Source of the DNA: Pseudomonadota bacterium
GTDB lineage: Bacteria; Pseudomonadota; Gammaproteobacteria; Steroidobacterales; Steroidobacteraceae
DNA length: 64,000 bases
Assembly (NCBI GenBank): GCA_016713725.1
Contig: JADJOO010000023.1
Coordinates: 1-64,000, forward strand
Direction: 5' to 3'
The translations under genes and the position numbers were made by a program. Positions 56,741 to 64,000 of this stretch are shown one piece after another (positions within the stretch are counted from its first letter, which is position 1; each line of letters opens with the position of its first letter). Under the pieces are notes generated by a model. It was not told where the DNA came from and searched no databases. It saw only the letters and a list, made by a program, of their open reading frames with translations.

Positions 56741-57976
56741 ATGAAGCTCAAGCCGACCCTGTTTGCCCTGGCGCTCGTCGCCGGCCTCGCTCTTGCCGGT
56801 TGCGGTTCCGACAGGAACGACGCCGCCGCCCCGGATGCCGCCAGTGACGCTGCAACGGCAGTGGCTCCTGCACCTGCCGCACCGCCTGCCACGGCGCTGC
56901 CACCTCCACCACAGCTCAACGCCCGCAGTTTCATCGTCATCGATCACGAGAGCGGTCGCGTGCTCGCGGCGCTCGAACCCGATTCACGCCAGGAACCGGC
57001 GAGCCTGACCAAGCTGATGACAGCCTACGTCGTGTTCCATTCGCTCAAGGAGGGCCGCATCAAGCTCGGGGACATGGTCACGGTGAGCGAGAACGCCTGG
57101 CGGCAGGCGGCGCCGAAGCTCGGCGGCTCAGCCATGTACATCGAGGTCGGCACGCAGGTCTCCATCGAGAACCTGCTGCAGGGCATGATCGTGCAGTCGG
57201 GTAACGACGCGACGGTGGCGCTCGCCGAGCATGTCGCCGGCAACGAGGCCACCTTCGTGCAGATGATGAACACCTTCGCGAAGCGGCTCGGCCTCACGGG
57301 CACGCACTTCACCGATGCCGCGGGCATGCCCAACCCGGAACAGTACATCACGGCGCGGGACGCGGCGCTGCTTGCGAACGCGCTGATCCGTGAATTCCCG
57401 GAGTACTACAAGTGGTACTCGCAGAAGGAGTTCACCTGGAACGATATCACGCAGCAAAACCGCAACGGGCTCCTGTGGCGCGACCCGACGGTGGACGGGG
57501 TCAAGACCGGCCACACGAAGTCCGCGGGCTACTGCCTGGTTACGTCCGCGAAGCGCGGCGACATGCGGCTGATCTCCGCCGTGATGGGCACGGATTCCAT
57601 GCGTGCCCGCGAGGAAGCGAGCTCCGCGTTGCTCAACTATGGCTTCAACTTCTTCGAGACCAGGCGCGTCTACGCGCCTGGTCAGCCGCTCACCACGATG
57701 CGCGTCTGGAAGGGCAAGCAGGACGAAGTCGGGCTGACCGTGGGTCGCGACCTCTACGTCACCAACCAGCGCGGCCACGTGAGTTCGGTGAAGGCGGACT
57801 TCGAGCTGCCGGAGACTCTGGTCGCACCACTCGCGAAGAACAAGCCGGTCGGCAAGGCCAGGGTGGTCGTCGATGGCCAGACGATCGCAACGTACGAACT
57901 CTTCCCGACTGCAGACGTCGCCGCCGCCGGCTTTTTCGGCCGCGCCTGGGACAGCTTGCGGCTGCTGTTCCACTGA
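56741..57976 (+). CDS. dacA: D-alanyl-D-alanine carboxypeptidase (PBP5/6 type) with a lipobox
   Basis: 411 residues. Motifs: SxxK S88-L-T-K91 (PASLTKLMT), S153-G-N155 and K255-T-G257 (VDGVKTGHTKSAGYC). The C-terminal domain ends in an amphipathic anchor helix (FFGRAWDSLRLLFH). The N terminus MKLKPTLFALALVAGLALAGCGSD fits a lipoprotein signal with C21 at the cleavage site, followed by a 35-residue Ala/Pro linker. E. coli DacA has an ordinary signal peptide, so double anchoring by lipid and helix would be unusual. Glycine after the Cys does not signal inner-membrane retention. Trims pentapeptides to tetrapeptides. Confidence 0.94.
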   Translation: MKLKPTLFALALVAGLALAGCGSDRNDAAAPDAASDAATAVAPAPAAPPATALPPPPQLNARSFIVIDHESGRVLAALEPDSRQEPASLTKLMTAYVVFHSLKEGRIKLGDMVTVSENAWRQAAPKLGGSAMYIEVGTQVSIENLLQGMIVQSGNDATVALAEHVAGNEATFVQMMNTFAKRLGLTGTHFTDAAGMPNPEQYITARDAALLANALIREFPEYYKWYSQKEFTWNDITQQNRNGLLWRDPTVDGVKTGHTKSAGYCLVTSAKRGDMRLISAVMGTDSMRAREEASSALLNYGFNFFETRRVYAPGQPLTTMRVWKGKQDEVGLTVGRDLYVTNQRGHVSSVKADFELPETLVAPLAKNKPVGKARVVVDGQTIATYELFPTADVAAAGFFGRAWDSLRLLFH

Positions 57977-57986
57977 CGCAGACACG

Positions 57987-58871
57987 ATGGCCGATCCGTA
58001 TCCCACCTGCTGGCTTAACGGCGAGTACCTCCCGCTGACGGAGGCAAGAATCTCACCGCTCGACCGCGGTTTCCTGTTTGCGGACGGAGCTTACGAAGTG
58101 GTGCCGGTGCATCGCGGACGGCCGTTCCGGATGCGCCAGCATCTCGAACGCTTCGACCGCAGCCTCAAGGAACTGCGCATCCACAATCCGCTGCGGCTGG
58201 AGGGCTGGGTCGAGGTGACGAGCAGGCTCGTCGCCGCGGCCAATGCAACCGAGCTGCTGGTCTACCTGCAGGTGACGCGCGGCATGGAATATGGCCGCAA
58301 CCACCTGTTTCCGCCCGCGACCGTCGAACCAACGGGATTCGCTTTCGTCAGCCCGTACCCGCCACCGGCGCAGGCGCTGCTCGAGCGCGGGCTCGCCGGC
58401 GTCACGCTCGAGGACACGCGCTGGGCGCGTTGCGACATCAAGTCGGTCGCGCTGCTCGCGAACGTGCTGCTGCGCCAGGAGGCGCAGGACAAGGGCGGCG
58501 CCGAAGCCATCCTCACGCGGGACGGGCGCGTGACCGAAGGCTCCTCCAGCACGGTCTTCATCGTGCGCGACGGCAAGCTGGTCACGTCACCCAACGATCA
58601 GAGCATCCTGCCGGGCACCTCGCGCGATGCGGTGATCGAACTCGCGGCGGGTTGGCTGCCCGTCGAAATCCGCGCTTTCAGCGTCGACGAATTGCGCTCG
58701 GCGTCCGAAGTCTGGATCGCTTCCGCGGGTCGCGGCGTGCTGCCCGTCACCTCGGTGGACGGCAGGGCCATCGGCACCGGCGCGCCGGGCGCAACGTGGC
58801 TGGCGATGTATTCCCGCCTGCAGCAGCACCTCGACGCGATCGCCGCACGGCCGGCACTGGTGGATTCATGA
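57987..58871 (+). CDS. dat: D-amino-acid aminotransferase (fold-type IV)
   Basis: 294 residues, class IV PLP enzyme. Catalytic Lys in RWARCDIKSVALLANVLLRQEA, with LDRGFLFADGAYEVVPVHRGRPF at the start and EGSSSTVFIV for the phosphate. These features fit D-alanine transaminase rather than branched-chain aminotransferase. It would supply D-Glu or D-Ala for the wall, consistent with its place right after dacA. Ten nt after the dacA stop; its own stop overlaps ybeD (ATGA). Confidence 0.93.
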   Translation: MADPYPTCWLNGEYLPLTEARISPLDRGFLFADGAYEVVPVHRGRPFRMRQHLERFDRSLKELRIHNPLRLEGWVEVTSRLVAAANATELLVYLQVTRGMEYGRNHLFPPATVEPTGFAFVSPYPPPAQALLERGLAGVTLEDTRWARCDIKSVALLANVLLRQEAQDKGGAEAILTRDGRVTEGSSSTVFIVRDGKLVTSPNDQSILPGTSRDAVIELAAGWLPVEIRAFSVDELRSASEVWIASAGRGVLPVTSVDGRAIGTGAPGATWLAMYSRLQQHLDAIAARPALVDS

Positions 58872-59149
58872 GCGGTTCGCCCCCCGAGCCCGAGGAGACG
58901 CTGCTCAGGTTTCCCACCGATTTCCCGGTGAAGATCATGGGCCTGGCGTCGGACGATTTCCGCAGCCTCGTCATGGGGATCGTGACGCGGCATTTCGGCA
59001 CGCTCGAACCGGACCGCATCGAAGAGCGCCCCAGCAGCAACGGCAAGTACCTGTCGATCACGGTAACGGTGGTCGCCACCAGCAAGGCCCAGCTCGACGC
59101 GCTCTACATGGAGCTCACGTCCTGCAGCCAGGTGCTCGTCGCGCTCTGA
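58868..59149 (+). CDS. ybeD: YbeD family protein (DUF493)
   Basis: 93 residues. ETLLRFPTDFPVKIMGLASDDFRSLVMGIV, then SSNGKYLSITVTVVATSKAQLDALYMEL form the small ferredoxin-like alpha/beta fold of UPF0250. Gene order dacA-(dat)-ybeD-lipB-lipA is conserved in gammaproteobacteria, but here lipB lies on the opposite strand. Suggested to modulate lipoate or ACP metabolism through genomic link only. Its last 46 nt overlap the 3' end of lipB convergently. Confidence 0.93.
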   Translation: MSGSPPEPEETLLRFPTDFPVKIMGLASDDFRSLVMGIVTRHFGTLEPDRIEERPSSNGKYLSITVTVVATSKAQLDALYMELTSCSQVLVAL

Positions 59150-59856
59150 CGCGCCGCCAGAGGCTTGAACCCCAGCGCGCGCAGCAGCTGCGGCGCCAGT
59201 GCCTCACTCACTTCGCGTACGCTGGCCGGGCCGCCCAGCTCGCTGAGCTGCGTCATCTGCAGCCCCGCGTAGCCACATGGATTGATGCGCGCGAACGGTT
59301 CGAGGTCCATCGCGACATTGAGGGCCAGCCCGTGATACGAACGATTGCGACGGATGCGCAACCCGATGCTCGCAATCTTGCGCTCGCCGACATACACGCC
59401 GGGTGCGTCGCGCCTGCCATGGGCCTGTACGCCCCACTGTGCGACGGTCGCGACGATGGCACGCTCGATGCCTTCGACGAGCGCACGCACGCCGAGGCCG
59501 AGCCGCGCGAGGGCCAGCAACGGATAGACCACGAGTTGGCCGGGCCCGTGGTAGGTGACCTGCCCGCCGCGATCGATGTCGACGACGGGAATGTCGCCAG
59601 GCGCCAGCAGGTGCACTGCCTTGGCGTTCATGCCCATCGTGAAGACGGGTGGATGCTCCAGAAACCAGATTTCGTCCGCTGTTGCGCCCGTGGCCTCGTC
59701 CGTGTGGCGCTGCATGGCCCGCCACGTCGGCTCGTAGTCGACGCAGCCGAGCCACCTGAGCGTCGGTGTCGACGCGGCCGGCAGCACGCGCCGCGCGTCC
59801 GTCGATGCGTCGCGTTCAGCCACGCCTGGCGAGCCCGCCTTCGGCGAGGCCCGCAT
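59104..59856 (-). CDS. lipB: Octanoyl-[ACP]:protein N-octanoyltransferase
   Basis: Moves octanoate from ACP to lipoyl domains. K160 (GERKIASIGLRI) and C194 (RINPCGYAG) are the catalytic pair, numbered from the ATG at 59856. RGGQVTYHGPGQLVVYPLLAL is the family signature. ATG 59856 overlaps lipA by 41 nt; GTG 59823 (VAERDASTD) overlaps by 8 nt and fits better with the short overlaps of this operon. The C-terminal tail (ATSTWLQDVSSM) is encoded within ybeD's 3' end on the opposite strand. Confidence 0.93.
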   Translation of the reverse strand: MRASPKAGSPGVAERDASTDARRVLPAASTPTLRWLGCVDYEPTWRAMQRHTDEATGATADEIWFLEHPPVFTMGMNAKAVHLLAPGDIPVVDIDRGGQVTYHGPGQLVVYPLLALARLGLGVRALVEGIERAIVATVAQWGVQAHGRRDAPGVYVGERKIASIGLRIRRNRSYHGLALNVAMDLEPFARINPCGYAGLQMTQLSELGGPASVREVSEALAPQLLRALGFKPLAARQSATSTWLQDVSSM

Positions 59857-60862
59857 TGTTACGGGCCAGGGCCTGTTCGGCGCGGTAACTCGAGCGCACG
59901 AGCGGCCCCGACACGCATTCGACGAAGCCGAGCCCGAGCGCGTGCTGGCGGTATCGCTCGAATTCCTCGGGCGTCACGTAACGTTCGACCGTCAGGTGGT
60001 TCACCGTCGGCCGCAGGTACTGGCCGAGCGTGAGCAGGTCCACGCCCGCAGCGCGCAGGTCGCGCATCGTCTCGAAGATCTCGTCGTCCGCTTCACCAAG
60101 GCCGAGCATGAGGCTGGTCTTCACCAGCACATCGCCCTGCTCGCGGCGATGCTGCCTGGCGTGCGCGAGCACGGCCAGCGTCTGTTCGTAGGACGCGCGC
60201 GGATCACGCACGGGATGGGTCAGGCGACGCACGGTCTCGACGTTCTGCGCGAAGACGTCCAGTCCGCTGTCGACGACTGTCGCGACGTCTGTCATCACGC
60301 CCTGAAAGTCGGGTGTCAGTGCTTCGACCGCGGTTGCAGGATTGAGGCACTTGATCTCGCGCACGCACGCAGCGAAGTGCGCGGCGCCGCCATCGGGCAG
60401 GTCGTCGCGGTTCACCGACGTCAGCACGACGTACTTGAGCTGCATCAGCTGCACGGTACGGGCGGCATTGGCGGGTTCGTCGGCATCGAGCCAGCCACGC
60501 GGATTGCCGGTATCGACGGCGCAAAAGCGACACGCGCGCGTGCAGACCTCGCCCATCAACATGATCGTCGCGGTGCCCGCATTCCAGCACTCGCCGATGT
60601 TGGGGCACCTGGCTTCCTCGCAGACCGTGGCGAGGCGGTGTTCCCGCACGGTCTGCTTGACCGTTTCGAAGCCGCGACCCGCCGGCATCGGTGCCCGCAG
60701 CCAGCTGGGCTTGCGCCCTGCGGGCGTCACCGGCGCGCTCGAAGCAACAGCCTTGATGCCGTCACGGATCGCCGTAAACCCCTGAGCGGTATGGTATTTT
60801 TCACCGCTCGAGGCAACGGACTTGACGACCGGGACGACCGGAATGCCTTTGAACTCGCTCAT
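59816..60862 (-). CDS. lipA: Lipoyl synthase
   Basis: 348 residues, radical SAM. Auxiliary cluster Cys C81-x4-C86-x5-C92 (CEEARCPNIGEC) and radical SAM CxxxCxxC C107/C111/C114 (CTRACRFC) are intact. Inserts two sulphurs in octanoyl groups. The ATG at 60862 overlaps the murU stop by 4 nt. An N-terminal extension of about 40 residues (GIPVVPVVKSVASSGEKYHTAQG) is a little longer than in E. coli. Radical SAM core TPDFQGVMTDVATVVDSGLDVFAQNVETV is standard. Confidence 0.97.
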   Translation of the reverse strand: MSEFKGIPVVPVVKSVASSGEKYHTAQGFTAIRDGIKAVASSAPVTPAGRKPSWLRAPMPAGRGFETVKQTVREHRLATVCEEARCPNIGECWNAGTATIMLMGEVCTRACRFCAVDTGNPRGWLDADEPANAARTVQLMQLKYVVLTSVNRDDLPDGGAAHFAACVREIKCLNPATAVEALTPDFQGVMTDVATVVDSGLDVFAQNVETVRRLTHPVRDPRASYEQTLAVLAHARQHRREQGDVLVKTSLMLGLGEADDEIFETMRDLRAAGVDLLTLGQYLRPTVNHLTVERYVTPEEFERYRQHALGLGFVECVSGPLVRSSYRAEQALARNNAGLAEGGLARRG

Positions 60863-61625
60863 GAGCCCGCATTGTACTTGCCATGGTCGATTCGGCGCTG
60901 GGCCAGACGCGTGTTGAGTCCAGCCAGCCGCTCCGGCGTGCCGATGTCGAGCCAGTCGCCCTCGAACACCTCCACGCCGACACGCCCGTGGACGGCCGCT
61001 GTGCGCAGCAGCGGCGCGAGCTTGAAGATGCCACCCGCGCAGCCATTGAACAGCGACGGCTGATACACGCCGAGCCCCGAGAACGTGCATTTCGGCAAGG
61101 CCGCGATCCTGCTCGCGACGGACGTGTCCGCCGCCGTTCCCGGCACGGGCTCGACCATGCGTCCCGCGTCGAACGCGAAATCGCCCTGGCGGTTGTGCCC
61201 GGGGTTCGGCACCAGCACGAGGTGCGCCTGGTCCTTGCCCGGCAGTCCCTGCGCGTATCTCTCGCGCAGGTCCGCCAAGGGGTACTGCATCCAGACGTCG
61301 CCGTTCAGCACCACGAAGGGCTCGACACCCATCGGGCACAGCAACGGCAACGCACGGAAAATGCCGCCGCCGGTCTCGAGCGGTTCCGGCCCCTCCTGGC
61401 TGTAGTCGATTCTCAGCCCGTAGCGCGAACCGTCGCCGAGCGCCGCCGGAATCTGTTCGCCGAGCCACGACAGGTTGACGACGACTTCGCTGAACCCGGC
61501 CGTCGCCAACGCATAGAGGTGGTGCTCGATCAACGCCATGCCGCCCACGTCGAGCAGTGGCTTCGGACGGCTGAGCGTGAGCGGTCGCATGCGCTCGCCC
61601 CTCCCCGCCGCGAGGATCATGGCTT

Positions 61626-61629
<4 letters not shown>
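60859..61629 (-). CDS. murU: N-acetylmuramate-1-phosphate uridylyltransferase
   Basis: 256 residues. Makes UDP-MurNAc from MurNAc-1-P and UTP in the fosfomycin-bypassing recycling route. LAAGRGERMRPLTLSRPKPLLDVGGMAL is the nucleotide-binding start, with ETGGGIFRALPLL, VLNGDVW and DWLDIGTPERLAGLN near the end. The TTG at 61629 gives the family start (M)KAMILAAG and overlaps the amgK stop by 4 nt (TTGA). An ATG nine nt further in is the alternative. Operon amgK-murU-lipA-lipB. Confidence 0.93.
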
Positions 61630-62684
<1,055 letters not shown>

Positions 62685-62746
62685 GCGGGTCCCCGGTCGG
62701 GCTGGATAACGGGCGGGCAATAGTCGGATGCGGCGATTCGCGCGCA

Positions 62747-62754
62747 ATTATAAT
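62747..62754. promoter_or_regulatory. Palindromic -10 element between amgK and lptD
   Basis: ATTATAAT reads TATAAT on both strands (plus 62749-62754, minus 62752-62747). The -35 positions are poor on both sides. The plus-strand -10 would start transcription at about 62761, next to the lptD ATG at 62762. Confidence 0.5.
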
Positions 62755-62761
62755 CGTGCGG

Positions 62762-64000
62762 ATGACGACGCCGTGCTCTGGTTCCCCGCGCCTGCAGCAG
62801 GTGCTGCAGGCCACCCTGCGGAGGGCGGCAGCTTGCGCATGGCTCGGAGCCGCGTCCGCCCAGGCGCAGGAGCAGTCGCCGGACCCGGCACCCGCGCAGG
62901 CTGCGGCGGTCGACGAACCTGCACCCGGCGACCGGTGCGCCGTCCAATCCGTCATCGACCCGCGCATCGAAGAACTGCTCAAGGCTGATCCGGACGACCC
63001 GCAGATCCACGTCACGAGCGATACCGGCGAGCTCGGCCGTGCCGGCGATGCCGAACTGCGCGGCAACGTGCAGATCCGCATGGGCCAGCGCCTGCTTACA
63101 GCCGACCAGGCTTCGATCAATGCCGAACAGCGCAGCGTCGAACTGAACGGTGACATCGAGTACCTCGACCCGCAGATGCACGTGCGCGGCAAGGGCGGCT
63201 CGTTCCAGGAAGGCGGCGTGGGCAATTTCGAAGGCGCCGAATTCGAACTGCGCGAGCAGTCGGTGCGGGGCGCGGCGGCGAACGCCCGAATACGACAGTC
63301 CGGTCTAATTGGCCTGGAGGGCGTGCGCTACACGGCCTGCCCCCCGGGCAACGAGGACTGGAGTCTCGCCGCCGGCGCAATCGAGATCGACCAGAAGGCC
63401 CTGATCGGCACCGGACGCGACGTGCGCATCGAATTCCTCGGCGTGCCGGTGTTCTACACGCCGTGGATCTCGTTTCCCGTCGGCGACCAGCGCAAATCCG
63501 GCCTGCTGTTCCCGACGATCGGCAGCGGCAGCCGTACCGGCACGCAGATTGCCGTGCCCTACTACTGGAACCTGGCCGAGAACTACGACGCCACGCTCAC
63601 CTCGCGCTGGTATTCGTCGCGCGGCATCCGGCTCGATCCGGAGCTGCGCTACCTGAGTGACCGCAGCCGCAGCCAGCTCAACGTCGAGTACCTCGTCAAT
63701 GACCAGGAAACCGGCGAAGCCCGTGGCGTCATCGACTGGCGCCACGTCACGCGCTTTGCGCCCCGCACCCGGCTGCTGATCGATGCGACCGACGTGAGCG
63801 ACAACGACTACTTCGAGGACTTCGGCGTCGGCTTCGAGGGCACGAGCGTCCAGTTCGTCAATCGTTACATCGAATTGCGGCACGACACCGCCGCCTGGAC
63901 GTTGAATGCCCGAGCGCAGGGTTACCAGGTCATCGACAACACGCTGGCTGCGGAGGACGAGCCCTACCGCATCGCGCCACAGCTTTCGGCACTCGGGCGC
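62762..64000 (+). CDS. lptD: LPS-assembly protein LptD (5' part)
   Basis: 413 codons to the window end, running off it. A signal-like N terminus (RRAAACAWLGAASAQAQ) leads into a periplasmic jellyroll (LGRAGDAELRGNVQIRMGQRLLTADQASINAEQRSVELNGD, EGAEFELREQSVRGAAANARI). Then the barrel begins (KALIGTGRDVRIEFLGVPVFYTPWISFPVGDQRKSGLLFPTIGSGSRTGTQIAVPYYWNL). PWISFP and GLLFPTIGSGS are LptD hallmarks. Inserts LPS in the outer leaflet with LptE. The TACPPG Cys may belong to the disulphide set. ATG 62762 lacks a Shine-Dalgarno sequence and may be read from a near-leaderless mRNA. Confidence 0.93.
   Translation, partial: MTTPCSGSPRLQQVLQATLRRAAACAWLGAASAQAQEQSPDPAPAQAAAVDEPAPGDRCAVQSVIDPRIEELLKADPDDPQIHVTSDTGELGRAGDAELRGNVQIRMGQRLLTADQASINAEQRSVELNGDIEYLDPQMHVRGKGGSFQEGGVGNFEGAEFELREQSVRGAAANARIRQSGLIGLEGVRYTACPPGNEDWSLAAGAIEIDQKALIGTGRDVRIEFLGVPVFYTPWISFPVGDQRKSGLLFPTIGSGSRTGTQIAVPYYWNLAENYDATLTSRWYSSRGIRLDPELRYLSDRSRSQLNVEYLVNDQETGEARGVIDWRHVTRFAPRTRLLIDATDVSDNDYFEDFGVGFEGTSVQFVNRYIELRHDTAAWTLNARAQGYQVIDNTLAAEDEPYRIAPQLSALGR

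Overview
The window is about 64 kb of GC-rich, densely coding chromosomal DNA with GTG and TTG starts and many 1-20 nt gene overlaps. Gene content and order point to a gammaproteobacterium: gatC-gatA-gatB diverging from mreBCD-mrdA-rodA-mltB-dacA, ybeD against lipA/lipB, hemA-prfA-prmC diverging from lolB-ispE-tRNAGln-prs-rplY-pth-ychF, amgK-murU, and lptD. An early-branching lineage (Steroidobacterales, Nevskiales or Woeseiales type) is my inference, not something read directly. No phage, plasmid, complete insertion sequence or CRISPR array is visible.

Layout. 1-9.4 kb: rRNA methyltransferase rlmL (cut by the window), an exonuclease/GIY-YIG fusion, N-carbamoylputrescine amidase, then a polyamine or beta-alanine catabolic locus (MaoC-phosphotransacetylase, aldehyde dehydrogenase, XRE-cupin regulator, divergent beta-alanine:pyruvate aminotransferase). 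9.4-23 kb: accessory genes (TorF-type porin, cupin, second PRPP-synthetase-like gene, HPF, phosphotransferase-kinase fusion, DAACS symporter, an unusual glutamine-amidotransferase-like protein, DNA glycosylase, glycosyltransferase, small stress and DUF genes, tRNA-Met, an unknown secreted protein). 23-34 kb: translation, isoprenoid and haem housekeeping genes. 34-44 kb: MtgA, flavin monooxygenase, M28 peptidase, a broken membrane gene, an ArsR-permease-thioredoxin operon with a visible operator, a D-aminoacylase relative, metF. 44-64 kb: hslO, fumA, gatBAC, the mre/mrd elongasome and peptidoglycan genes, D-amino-acid aminotransferase, lipoate genes, peptidoglycan-recycling amgK/murU and lptD. 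Much of the last 14 kb serves cell-wall elongation: MreBCD scaffold, PBP2-RodA synthase, MltB and DacA trimming, D-amino-acid supply and MurNAc recycling.

Two cross-cutting observations matter most. First, at least 14 genes are broken by small indels, often in homopolymers, including genes expected to be essential or highly conserved (ispE, prmC, gatA, mreC, hslO). A 29-G run sits exactly where the prfA stop codon should be. This looks mainly like base-level sequence or assembly error, so apparent pseudogenes and the apparent PrfA-PrmC fusion should be read with that in mind. Second, three families of dispersed inverted repeats fill operon spacers, two of them built from degenerate 7-bp units. 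They abut start or stop codons of ychF, pth, prs, gatA, gatB and fumA.
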